Assembly (NCBI GenBank): GCA_964418515.1
Contig: CAYQLK010000009.1
Span: 1-31,373, forward strand
Direction of reading: 5' to 3'
DNA: 31,373 nt
Origin: CAYQLK01 sp964418515
GTDB lineage: Bacteria > Patescibacteriota > Microgenomatia > CAYQLK01
Shown here: one piece after another, positions 1 through 6,567 of the stretch
Numbering within the stretch: position 1 is the stretch's first letter
How the letters are laid out: each line of letters opens with the position of its first letter
Notes under the pieces: generated by a model
Database searches by the model: none
Seen by the model: only the letters and a program-made list of their open reading frames with translations
Told to the model about the DNA's origin: nothing
Made by a program: the position numbers and the translations under genes

Positions 1-380
1 AGCTTTCTGGCTTTTCTCTTGGAGTGAATTTCGCACCTGAACTCCGGATACCTATCTTTTGACCTATCATAATTAACTGTTTTGACAATTCTGTACCCGC
101 GACAAAGTTTCCCGCAATCAACACATCTAACATTGTCTCTTATCTCCCACTGGGTACTAAGGGAACTTGAAGTAAAAATAAAACTATCAACCCAGAAAAA
201 AATTAACCCTCCAATAAAATTAGCAATCGTTGCCGCAACCCAATCTTCACCCGTACCAAACATTGATGTTGAATCTTTAAAATACGCTACAATTGGCGCA
301 AGTAACGGTGTAGACAACTGCCAACGAATTAAATACAAGCCGTATCTCTTAAAATTAATTTTCTTTTTTACTTTTGCCAT
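1..380 (-). CDS. small two-helix membrane protein with zinc-ribbon-like tail (3' end cut by window edge)
   Basis: I do not recognise a named family. The frame is open from an ATG at 380 to the window edge, giving 126 residues with no stop. The N-terminus is basic, followed by two hydrophobic stretches at about residues 12-34 and 48-69. The C-terminal part carries Cys86, Cys89, Cys93, Cys116 and His119 (CxxC, then CxxH), spaced like a small zinc ribbon. An AAAGG Shine-Dalgarno lies 7 nt before the ATG. The start overlaps the glycosyltransferase 3' end by 26 bp in another frame, so the two are probably co-transcribed and coupled. A cell-envelope role next to the glycosyltransferase is inference only. 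Confidence 0.75.
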   Translation of the reverse strand, partial: MAKVKKKINFKRYGLYLIRWQLSTPLLAPIVAYFKDSTSMFGTGEDWVAATIANFIGGLIFFWVDSFIFTSSSLSTQWEIRDNVRCVDCGKLCRGYRIVKTVNYDRSKDRYPEFRCEIHSKRKARK

Positions 381-1488
381 TTATATGCCTTTGATATTCA
401 GTTTCGTACTGATCAACAATTTTTTCAACCCCAAAATTAGAAATATATTTTTGCGACCAGTCCGTCCAAGACTTTCTAAGTTTTTCATCAAAGATCATTG
501 AATCTAGTTTTTTAGCAAAATCTGCTGTTTCTTTTGGATCAATAACTGATTTATGACCAAAACCTTTCATTACTGACTTGTAACCAGAATTATTACCACA
601 CACAATCACCACACCTCGCGCCATTGCTTCAAGTAATACTATGCCGAAGCTTTCACCATAAAGTGCAGGAGAACAAAACACAATTGCCCTGTCATACATT
701 CGCACCTTTTCTTCTTCGGAAACAAAACCTAAGAACTTAACGTTGTTTAGGTTTTTTTTAACAACATATTTTTCTAATTTCTCCCTTTCTGGACCATCAC
801 CTGCAATCTCTAAAAACACATTTTTTTGCTTCTCAGACAAAACTTCAAAGGCTTTAAGTAGATATTTCACTCCTTTTCGCTTTTCTAATCGCCCAATATA
901 AACAATTGTTTTTTTCATTTGGCTACGAGATTTTTTACGTAAATGATATTTTTCAAAATCAACACAGTTGGGAATAATTTCAACCCTTCTTTTTGTTATT
1001 CCTCTGACGTAAATAGCTGCTTCGTCCGAAACTGCTGTTAGCCCGTCAATTTTTTTCATAACCAATCTTGCGTATGGTTCAATTACTTGCTCAAGAATCT
1101 TAGTCACTTTTGTTTCTGGTAGTTTCGCATGAAAAGTCGCGATATTAACTGCATTGGAAGCTGATAATATTTGCGGTGACATCATTGGCACCCAAGGCTC
1201 ATGAAAATGCAAAATATCAAACTTTTCTTCAACCATAAGTCGCCTAATTCTCTTACTTTCAATACTTAAAGAAATCTGAGCCGTAGTCTGAAAAGGGTAG
1301 TTCATATCAATTAAGCCGCCGATAAAAATAACACCCTTATGTCCGCTGACATCAGTTTTTCTCGGAGCTGGTGCGATAATTACTGCGGTATGTCCACGCT
1401 TATTTAGCTCTTTTTGCAGGTTAAGTACACATTCTTGAACTCCACCATTTTTAAAAATATTGTACGGGCAAATTAGTCCGATTTTCAT
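355..1488 (-). CDS. GT4-family glycosyltransferase (PimA-like)
   Basis: This 377-residue protein is a GT-B fold retaining glycosyltransferase, expected to move a sugar from a nucleotide donor to a lipid or glycan at the inner face of the membrane. The N-terminal half has the GGVQ loop near residue 15 and a HEP motif at 96-98. The C-terminal donor half begins near residue 194 (YIGRLEKRKG) and contains the E-x7-E signature at Glu279 and Glu287, followed by a GNNSG loop. Its length fits the family. A promoter of form TTGAGG-N17-TATACT ends about 11 nt before the ATG, giving a very short leader. The best resemblance is to phosphatidylinositol mannosyltransferases, but acceptor and sugar cannot be read from sequence. 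It overlaps the following membrane-protein gene. Confidence 0.88.
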   Translation of the reverse strand: MKIGLICPYNIFKNGGVQECVLNLQKELNKRGHTAVIIAPAPRKTDVSGHKGVIFIGGLIDMNYPFQTTAQISLSIESKRIRRLMVEEKFDILHFHEPWVPMMSPQILSASNAVNIATFHAKLPETKVTKILEQVIEPYARLVMKKIDGLTAVSDEAAIYVRGITKRRVEIIPNCVDFEKYHLRKKSRSQMKKTIVYIGRLEKRKGVKYLLKAFEVLSEKQKNVFLEIAGDGPEREKLEKYVVKKNLNNVKFLGFVSEEEKVRMYDRAIVFCSPALYGESFGIVLLEAMARGVVIVCGNNSGYKSVMKGFGHKSVIDPKETADFAKKLDSMIFDEKLRKSWTDWSQKYISNFGVEKIVDQYETEYQRHINGKSKKEN

Positions 1489-1492
1489 TGAA

Positions 1493-1527
1493 GGCTAAAG
1501 TATAACAGTATCGAACTTTAGCCTCAA
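1493..1527 (-). promoter_or_regulatory. glycosyltransferase promoter spanned by an 8-bp inverted repeat
   Basis: On the minus strand, -35 TTGAGG (1522-1527) and -10 TATACT (1499-1504) are 17 bp apart. A perfect inverted repeat, GGCTAAAG (1493-1500) and CTTTAGCC (1516-1523), has one arm on each promoter element. That arrangement is typical of a repressor operator, although no regulator gene is visible nearby. Confidence 0.55.
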
Positions 1528-1532
1528 CAAGC

Positions 1533-1560
1533 TTGACTTTTTTCGACTTTGCCATAGACT
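1533..1560 (+). promoter_or_regulatory. promoter of the first orphan gene
   Basis: TTGACT (1533-1538) and TAGACT (1555-1560) are 16 bp apart, facing the 1630 gene. An overlapping TATAGG at 1560-1565 is an alternative -10 element with poorer spacing. Confidence 0.5.
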
Positions 1561-1571
1561 ATAGGGCAACT

Positions 1572-1587
1572 TAAGCCTCTAGGCTTA
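1572..1587 (+). repeat. perfect 7-2-7 palindrome in the orphan-gene leader
   Basis: TAAGCCT, CT, AGGCTTA form a perfect inverted repeat just downstream of the predicted transcription start. It could be an operator or a 5' UTR hairpin. It shares the AAGCC/GGCTT core with the inverted repeat in the divergent promoter. Confidence 0.5.
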
Positions 1588-1629
1588 TTTGAACCTTAAC
1601 TCAACACATAGGGAGACACAGTTTTTACC

Positions 1630-2038
1630 ATGTTCAACCTTCCACCGGTGATTATTTCACCCAACGACTGGCCACAGAGCAACTTCGAACTCGGATCCAC
1701 CAACTACCGACCGCACCCCGGTGACCTCAGTAGATTCTTGGCCTTCCAAGGCCAAACACACTTCGGCGCCGGATACCACGAGCGGTACAACAATCCGATG
1801 CTGGCAGCCCCCNNNNNNNNNNNNNNNNNNNNNNNNNNNNNNNNNNNNNNNNNNNNNNNNNNNNNNNNNNNNNNNNNNNNNNNNNNNNNNNNNNNNNNNN
1901 NNNNNNNNNNNNGAAAACGAAAAATACTCTGCAAACAAGCGGATTATGAGCGAACTTGCGGCATTCTGCCACACCTGCGACACTATGTCCGCCCGAATCT
2001 GGTTCGACTTCGGTATCAGCCGAGTCAAAACCAAATAA
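1630..2038 (+). CDS. orphan gene, unknown function, interrupted by scaffold gap
   Basis: Family not recognised. The first 61 codons (1630-1812) read from an ATG and the last 41 (1913-2035) end at TAA 2036-2038; 100 Ns lie between. The two parts are in different frames as written, but the gap length is a placeholder, so they most likely belong to one gene. The N-terminal part is rich in Pro, Asn, Tyr and His; the C-terminal part contains a CxxC pair. Codons end in C or G far more often than in neighbouring genes, and G+C is visibly higher. The gene has its own promoter and a strong terminator. The Shine-Dalgarno is poor (GGGAG 14 nt upstream), so the start is uncertain. Confidence 0.55.
1813..1912. 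other. assembly gap of exactly 100 N
   Basis: One hundred Ns is the conventional placeholder for a scaffold join of unknown size. It falls inside the orphan gene, so true length and frame continuity are unknown. Confidence 0.98.
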
Positions 2039-2047
2039 CCACCAAAC

Positions 2048-2084
2048 AGACCCGTTTTTTTGAATAAAAGGAGCGGGTCTTTTT
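2048..2084 (+). terminator. rho-independent terminator of the orphan gene
   Basis: AGACCCG (2048-2054) pairs with CGGGTCT (2074-2080), followed by TTTT. It begins 10 nt after the orphan gene stop codon. Confidence 0.8.
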
Positions 2085-2120
2085 CATACCTACTCCACTC
2101 TTATGGTAGGTTCTGCTAAA

Positions 2121-2411
2121 ATGACAAATATGGCTGACAAAACAATTGATGCTGCTGAGAAATATCTCAGGGTTATTGATAGCAAAAAACATATTTTAGT
2201 TAATAATTTCCTTGGTGGAATCTCTTGGGCACTAGGCACAATTGTCGGTTTTTTGATAATTAGCATTATTTCTGTCATGATTATCGGCCAAACGGGCGTG
2301 TTATCCAAACTAAGTACTTGGTTTTCAGATGTCATTGAAAATTCGCAAAAAAGTGTCATCCCCGAAGAATTAGAAAATATTCCAGCTAATGTCCGACCAA
2401 TACAAAAATAA
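2121..2411 (+). CDS. small membrane protein, possibly DUF5665-like
   Basis: A 96-residue protein with one long hydrophobic stretch in the middle, preceded by NNFLGGISWALG, which resembles the glycine-rich FxxGxxxGLG signature I associate with DUF5665; that assignment is from memory and tentative. The C-terminal tail is soluble and acidic, then basic. In-frame ATGs occur at 2103, 2121 and 2130; 2121 is preferred because TATGGT at 2102-2107 looks like a -10 element, which would put the 2103 start upstream of the transcript. The 3' end overlaps the thrS start by 23 bp, so thrS is probably translationally coupled to it. Confidence 0.7.
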   Translation: MTNMADKTIDAAEKYLRVIDSKKHILVNNFLGGISWALGTIVGFLIISIISVMIIGQTGVLSKLSTWFSDVIENSQKSVIPEELENIPANVRPIQK

Positions 2412-4125
2412 ACTAACTATTCACCAAATTCGTCACTCAGCCGCACACCTAACCGCCGCTGCGGTTCTTAGGCTGTACCCAGAAACCAAGCTGGCAATTG
2501 GGCCAACTATTGACGAGGGATTTTATTATGATTTGCTTACAAAAGAGCCAATCAAAGAAGCAGATATCGAAATTATTGAGAAAGAGGCACAAAAACTAAT
2601 AGGCCAAAACATCGACTTTGTCAGAAGCGAAGAGAATATCGAAACTGCCAAAAAACTACTTTCAGACCAACCCTTCAAACTAGAAATAGTTGATGAGCTT
2701 GCAGAAAAAGGTAAAACTTCAGTTTCTTTTTATACTTCAGGCGATTTTGTTGACCTCTGTGAAGGACCACATGTTGATAATTCTAGTCAAATTAAAGGTT
2801 TCAAGCTGCTTTCAATTGCTGGTGCTTATTGGCGCGGTGATGAAAAAAACCAAATGCTTACACGTATCTACGGCACCGCATTTCATACCGACAAAGAATT
2901 AGAGGACTATCTAGAACTCAAAGAACAAGCCAAACTTCGTGATCACAGAGTAATCAGCCAAAAACTCGAACTCTTTGATCTCACAACTGATATCGGACTC
3001 GGTTTACCTATTTGGTTACCAAATGGCGCAACCGTCAGACGACTACTCGACAACTTGGTCTTTGATCTTGAGGTAAAAAATGGCTATCAACACGTTTATA
3101 CTCCAACACTTGGCAATATCGACCTCTACAAAACCTCGGGTCACTATCCACATTACGCCGATACAATGTTTCCCGAAATAAAGGTCGAAAAGGAAACATA
3201 TCTACTTAGACCCATGAACTGTCCTAGCCATATTGCTGTTTACAACCACAAACCTCGCTCATATCGCGATTTGCCACTTAAACTTTCCGAGGCTGGACAA
3301 GTACATCGTTATGAAAAATCAGGCGAACTAACCGGACTTTCCAGAGTCAGAGAATTTACTATTAACGATAGTCATATTTTTACCTCTGAAGACACCCTCA
3401 AACTCGAAATCCAAAAAACACTAGACCAAATTATTCAGTTTCTTGAAATAGTCGGCCTTACTCCTGACTCCTTCGAGCTAGCACTCCACGACAAAAACGA
3501 CAAAAAATACATCAAAGACGAAGAAATGTGGGAAAAAGCCGAAAATGTTCTTAGAGAGGTTCTTCAAGAGAGAAACGTCAAATTCCGAGAGGAAGTTGGC
3601 GGAGCCGCTTTTTACGGACCAAAAATTGATGTTTTTGCAAAAGACGTACTTGGTCGAGAATTCGCAATTTCTACCTCACAAGTTGACTACCATATGCCCA
3701 AAGCTTTTGACCTTAATTTTATTAATTCACAGGGCCAAAAGGAGCGTCCAGTTATTATTCACCGCGCCATTATTGGCAGCTTTGAAAGATTTTTTGCTTT
3801 TTTAATCGAGCACTACGCGGGCGCATTCCCATTCTTCTTAAGCCCAATTCAATTTCAGATTATCCCCATTTCTGAAAAATTCAGCAGTTACGCTGACGAA
3901 GTCGCAAGAACACTTAGTGAGCAACATTACCGTGTAAATATAGCTACAAGTGACCAAACCATGGGAGAATCAATCAGAAACGCCACAGAATCCAAAATCC
4001 CATACATGATTATTCTCGGACAAAAAGAAGAAGAAGCCCGCCTTGTTTCAGTTAGATCGCGAGAGGGTGCTCAATCCAATCTGGTTAAACTCGATGTTTT
4101 TCTAGAAACATTATTTAATAAATGA
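2389..4125 (+). CDS. thrS: threonyl-tRNA synthetase, lacking the TGS domain
   Basis: Class II synthetase charging tRNA-Thr. The 578-residue protein starts almost directly at the editing domain (HSAAHL near residue 17 is the HxxxH motif; CEGPHV near 124 the second editing motif). The catalytic core follows, with MNCPSH supplying the zinc Cys, RVREFTINDSHIF (motif 2 and zinc His) and IHRAIIGSFERF (third zinc ligand and motif 3). The anticodon-binding domain closes the protein. The usual N-terminal TGS domain of about 60 residues is absent, which accounts for the short length compared with about 640. The start overlaps the preceding gene. It begins a block of translation genes. Confidence 0.96.
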   Translation: MSDQYKNKLTIHQIRHSAAHLTAAAVLRLYPETKLAIGPTIDEGFYYDLLTKEPIKEADIEIIEKEAQKLIGQNIDFVRSEENIETAKKLLSDQPFKLEIVDELAEKGKTSVSFYTSGDFVDLCEGPHVDNSSQIKGFKLLSIAGAYWRGDEKNQMLTRIYGTAFHTDKELEDYLELKEQAKLRDHRVISQKLELFDLTTDIGLGLPIWLPNGATVRRLLDNLVFDLEVKNGYQHVYTPTLGNIDLYKTSGHYPHYADTMFPEIKVEKETYLLRPMNCPSHIAVYNHKPRSYRDLPLKLSEAGQVHRYEKSGELTGLSRVREFTINDSHIFTSEDTLKLEIQKTLDQIIQFLEIVGLTPDSFELALHDKNDKKYIKDEEMWEKAENVLREVLQERNVKFREEVGGAAFYGPKIDVFAKDVLGREFAISTSQVDYHMPKAFDLNFINSQGQKERPVIIHRAIIGSFERFFAFLIEHYAGAFPFFLSPIQFQIIPISEKFSSYADEVARTLSEQHYRVNIATSDQTMGESIRNATESKIPYMIILGQKEEEARLVSVRSREGAQSNLVKLDVFLETLFNK

Positions 4126-4127
4126 TA

Positions 4128-4156
4128 TTGCTCGTCCAACAAAATACTGTTAGAAT
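4128..4156 (+). promoter_or_regulatory. infC promoter
   Basis: TTGCTC (4128-4133) and TAGAAT (4151-4156) are 17 bp apart, immediately after thrS. The predicted start of transcription, about 4163, lies only a few bases before the leader-ORF ATG at 4167. Confidence 0.65.
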
Positions 4157-4166
4157 AGCTCCGAAA

Positions 4167-4208
4167 ATGTTCACACCACACACGTCAACCAAAACACAAA
4201 TCCTCTAA
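4167..4208 (+). CDS. 13-residue leader peptide ahead of infC
   Basis: ATG at 4167 opens a 13-codon ORF (MFTPHTSTKTQIL) ending at TAA 4206-4208, four bases before the TTG start of infC. It is the first ATG after the promoter. Either it is a leader peptide that delivers ribosomes to a TTG start lacking a Shine-Dalgarno, or it is the true infC start displaced by one base: deleting one T after the ATG would fuse it in frame to a basic extension typical of IF3 N-termini. Confidence 0.45.
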   Translation: MFTPHTSTKTQIL

Positions 4209-4212
4209 AGCC

Positions 4213-4731
4213 TTGCGTTACTTTAAACTCAACCACCAAATTACAGCTCCCGAAGTTAGGCTTATAGACGAAGATGGCAAGCTAATCGGCGTTGTACCAA
4301 TCGCAGAAGCTCAAGCACAAAGCGCTGAGGCTGAACTCGACCTTGTCGAAATTGCTCCAAAAGCACTTCCTCCTGTAGTCAAAATGATTGATTTTGCCAA
4401 GTTCAAATACATGGAGGCCAAAAAAGAAGCTTTAGCGAAGAAAAAAACCCGCGAGACAGAACTAAAAGAAGTCAGATTTAGTCCGTTTATTGGAGAAGGG
4501 GACTTCGACACCAGAATCAAGCGCGCCAAGGAGTTCCTTAAGCGTGGCGATTTAGTCAAAGTCACAGTCAAATTCAAAGGCCGACAAATGGCTCATCAAG
4601 AATTTGGCCCAAAACTAATGGAAAAAATTCTCGTCGCCTTAGAAGGTGTTGGTGAAAAAGAACGAGATTTTAGACAAATGGGACTTCAATTTACAGGGGT
4701 TATCAAACCTGCAAAAAGTACAAAAAAATAA
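4213..4731 (+). CDS. infC: translation initiation factor IF-3
   Basis: IF3 binds the 30S subunit, prevents premature 50S joining and checks the start codon. The N-terminal domain is seen in LNHQITAPEVRLIDEDG and LDLVEIAPKALPPVVK, then a lysine-rich linker (KKEALAKKKTRETELKEV), then the C-terminal domain (RIKRAKEFLKRGDLVKVTVK, GRQMAHQEFG). From TTG 4213 the protein has 172 residues. There is no Shine-Dalgarno before this TTG, and no ATG, GTG or TTG occurs further upstream in frame before a TAG at 4156-4158. The upstream in-frame codons nevertheless encode a basic stretch (HHTRQPKHK) that resembles the natural IF3 N-terminus, so the true start may lie upstream through a frameshift or sequence error. 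Confidence 0.93.
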   Translation: MRYFKLNHQITAPEVRLIDEDGKLIGVVPIAEAQAQSAEAELDLVEIAPKALPPVVKMIDFAKFKYMEAKKEALAKKKTRETELKEVRFSPFIGEGDFDTRIKRAKEFLKRGDLVKVTVKFKGRQMAHQEFGPKLMEKILVALEGVGEKERDFRQMGLQFTGVIKPAKSTKK

Positions 4732-4746
4732 TTTCTGATTCACTTA

Positions 4747-4775
4747 TTGCAGTAAATAGTATTTTCTACTATCAT
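4747..4775 (+). promoter_or_regulatory. possible rpmI-rplT promoter
   Basis: TTGCAG (4747-4752) and TATCAT (4770-4775) are 17 bp apart in the infC-rpmI gap. Both elements match the consensus only partly. Confidence 0.4.
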
Positions 4776-4782
4776 ATTGCGG

Positions 4783-4802
4783 CTAGTTCGCTAGTATTTT
4801 TT
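4783..4802 (+). terminator. small UUCG hairpin with U tract before rpmI
   Basis: CTAG, TTCG, CTAG form a 4-bp stem with a UUCG tetraloop, followed by a T-rich run ending just before the rpmI ATG. It could be a weak infC terminator or an attenuator in the rpmI leader. The short stem keeps confidence low. Confidence 0.35.
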
Positions 4803-4806
4803 ATAT

Positions 4807-5001
4807 ATGTCAAAACTAAAAACAAAAAAATCAGCAGTAAAAAGATTCAAGGTGACCAAGAACGGAAAAGTTTTGCGTGGTCGCCAAATGGGATCTCACC
4901 TTAAACTAGCAAAAAGTAAAAGCCAAAAAAGAAGGCAGGCAAGTGTCGGCAAGACCGAAAATGACGACGCACGCCGAGTTCGCCGCCTAACACTAAACTA
5001 A
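4807..5001 (+). CDS. rpmI: 50S ribosomal protein L35
   Basis: A 64-residue, very basic protein that packs into 23S rRNA. It has the L35 pattern: KLKTKKSAVKRFKVT at the N-terminus, a central GRQMGSHL in place of the common KRHLL region, and an arginine-rich end. The ATG follows a short AT-rich leader without a clear Shine-Dalgarno. The neighbours infC upstream and rplT one base downstream reproduce the conserved infC-rpmI-rplT order, which supports the call. Confidence 0.95.
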   Translation: MSKLKTKKSAVKRFKVTKNGKVLRGRQMGSHLKLAKSKSQKRRQASVGKTENDDARRVRRLTLN

Positions 5002-5002
5002 T

Positions 5003-5350
5003 ATGCCAAGAGTCAAAAGGGGAGTTATCTCCCGCGCCAAACACAAAAAAGTCCTAAAAGCCGCAGAAGGTTTTCGTGGTCCTCGTGGAAAACTTACCCG
5101 TCAAGCTATCCAATCAACCCTCAAAGCTGGTCAACACGCCTACGCTGGTAGACGCCTGCGCCGAAGAGATGCCCGCCGTGAATGGATTGTCACAATTAAC
5201 GCCGCTCTAACTGGAACCGAGCTCAACTACAGCAAATTCATCGCACTCCTTATTAAAAAAGAAATCAAATTAGACCGCAAAGTCTTGTCTGATATGATTC
5301 TGACTGATCGACCATTTTTTGAAGAATTAGTCAAAACTGTTCAAAAATAA
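5003..5350 (+). CDS. rplT: 50S ribosomal protein L20
   Basis: A 115-residue protein of usual length for L20, an early 50S assembly factor and in many bacteria an autorepressor of the infC operon. MPRVKRGVISRAKHKKVLK and GFRGPRGKLTRQA are the family N-terminal signature, and ALTGTELNYSKFI is the conserved C-terminal globular part. The ATG lies a single base after the rpmI stop, so translation is probably coupled. I did not find a convincing L20-binding mimic in the leader. Confidence 0.97.
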   Translation: MPRVKRGVISRAKHKKVLKAAEGFRGPRGKLTRQAIQSTLKAGQHAYAGRRLRRRDARREWIVTINAALTGTELNYSKFIALLIKKEIKLDRKVLSDMILTDRPFFEELVKTVQK

Positions 5351-5408
5351 ACTATCTACGATATCTTGTTTCTTAAAAAATATCGAAAATAAGTTATCCT
5401 TGTAATTA

Positions 5409-6434
5409 ATGATTGAAGAGATTGATCGCCTATATGACGATCTAGCTAACCGAATTAATTCTGCCAAGACCGAACAAGAGCTTACGGTAGTTGAGAAAAC
5501 CGTCAAGCTTGAATTAGGTAATGCAATATCCTCCATAAAAAACTTTCCACCAGAAAAACGTGGGGAAGCAGGCAAAAAATTCAACGAACTCAAAAACCTC
5601 TGCAGTGATTTAATCGAAAAACAAAAAAATAGTCTTACTGCCAAAAACGAACAAAAAATAGATTTTACCGTTCCCTCGGCAACCCCAACCACAGGCTCAC
5701 TTCACTTAATCACTCAAGCCATTGACGAAATAACCGAAATTTTTGAGCGCCTTGGCTTTACCAGAGTCAGATATCCAGAGGTAGAAACAGATTGGTACGC
5801 TTTCGAAGCTCTGAATATGAACGCCGACCATCCAGCTCGTGACGAGTGGGAAACTTTTTTTATTCACAACCCAGAAAACTCCAAACTCAAAAAACCACAA
5901 ACCATCGTACTCACTCCTCACACCTCAAACGGCCAAGTCAGAGAAATGCAAAGAGTCAAAACCCCGCCAATCAGAATGCTTAATATTGCCAAATGTTATC
6001 GTAGACAATCTGATGTTTCACACAACCCATTCTTTTATCAATTCGAAGGGCTTTTGGTTGGCAAAGATATTTCTATCTCACATCTCAAAGGAACTTTAGA
6101 CTACTTCGTCAAAAACTTCTTCGGCCCCGAAAGACAAACCAGACTAAGACCTTATCATTTTCAATTTACAGAACCCTCGTTCGAAATCGATATTACTTGT
6201 GGAGTGTGTAATGGTCGTGGCTGTAAAGTCTGTAAAGAAGGCTGGTTAGAACTTGGTGGTGCCGGAATGGTACACCCAAATGTCTTAAAAGCCGGCAACA
6301 TTGACCATAAAAAATATTCTGGTTTTGCTTTTGGATGGGGAGTAGAGCGAACAATGATGATGAAAGACAACCTTAATATTGACGATGTTCGCAAACTATA
6401 CGAACCTGATTTAAGATTTTTAAGACAATTTTAA
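5409..6434 (+). CDS. pheS: phenylalanyl-tRNA synthetase alpha subunit
   Basis: Catalytic subunit of the PheST heterotetramer. An N-terminal coiled coil of about 80 residues precedes the class II core: GSLHLITQAIDEITEIFERLG (motif 1 region), LTPHTSNGQVREM, CYRRQSDVSHNPFFYQFEGL (motif 2) and GFAFGWGVERTMMM (motif 3). The insertion CGVCNGRGCKVC holds four cysteines spaced for zinc binding, seen in a subset of bacterial PheS. The 341-residue length is normal. A weak inverted repeat (CGATAT at 5359-5364 and ATATCG at 5380-5385) lies in the 58-bp gap after rplT. pheT follows after 133 bp. Confidence 0.97.
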   Translation: MIEEIDRLYDDLANRINSAKTEQELTVVEKTVKLELGNAISSIKNFPPEKRGEAGKKFNELKNLCSDLIEKQKNSLTAKNEQKIDFTVPSATPTTGSLHLITQAIDEITEIFERLGFTRVRYPEVETDWYAFEALNMNADHPARDEWETFFIHNPENSKLKKPQTIVLTPHTSNGQVREMQRVKTPPIRMLNIAKCYRRQSDVSHNPFFYQFEGLLVGKDISISHLKGTLDYFVKNFFGPERQTRLRPYHFQFTEPSFEIDITCGVCNGRGCKVCKEGWLELGGAGMVHPNVLKAGNIDHKKYSGFAFGWGVERTMMMKDNLNIDDVRKLYEPDLRFLRQF

Positions 6435-6456
6435 GATGAAAATAACTTATAAGTGC

Positions 6457-6476
6457 TCGCCAAAATTCGCCAAAAT
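6457..6476 (+). repeat. two tandem copies of a 10-bp unit in the pheS-pheT gap
   Basis: TCGCCAAAAT occurs twice back to back, one helical turn each. The rest of the 133-bp gap shows no gene beyond the pheT Shine-Dalgarno (AAGGTAGGT near 6551). Confidence 0.5.
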
Positions 6477-6567
6477 TCCGTTAATAACAAATTTTGTCTC
6501 AGTTTCGGCTACGTCTTCTTTTTTCAACCATATGATTATTTGTAAAAGTTTAAGGTAGGTTAAAAAA

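Noticed and set aside
82..501. Open frame on the plus strand at the left end
   Set aside because: It is antisense to the membrane protein and glycosyltransferase genes, which have family motifs, Cys/His patterns and a Shine-Dalgarno on the minus strand.
5359..5385. CGATAT/ATATCG inverted repeat as the rplT terminator
   Set aside because: The stem is AT-rich, the arms are 15 nt apart and no T run follows on the plus strand.
6457..6477. Tandem 10-bp repeat as part of a CRISPR or iteron array
   Set aside because: Only two copies without spacers or neighbouring cas/rep genes; more likely local slippage.
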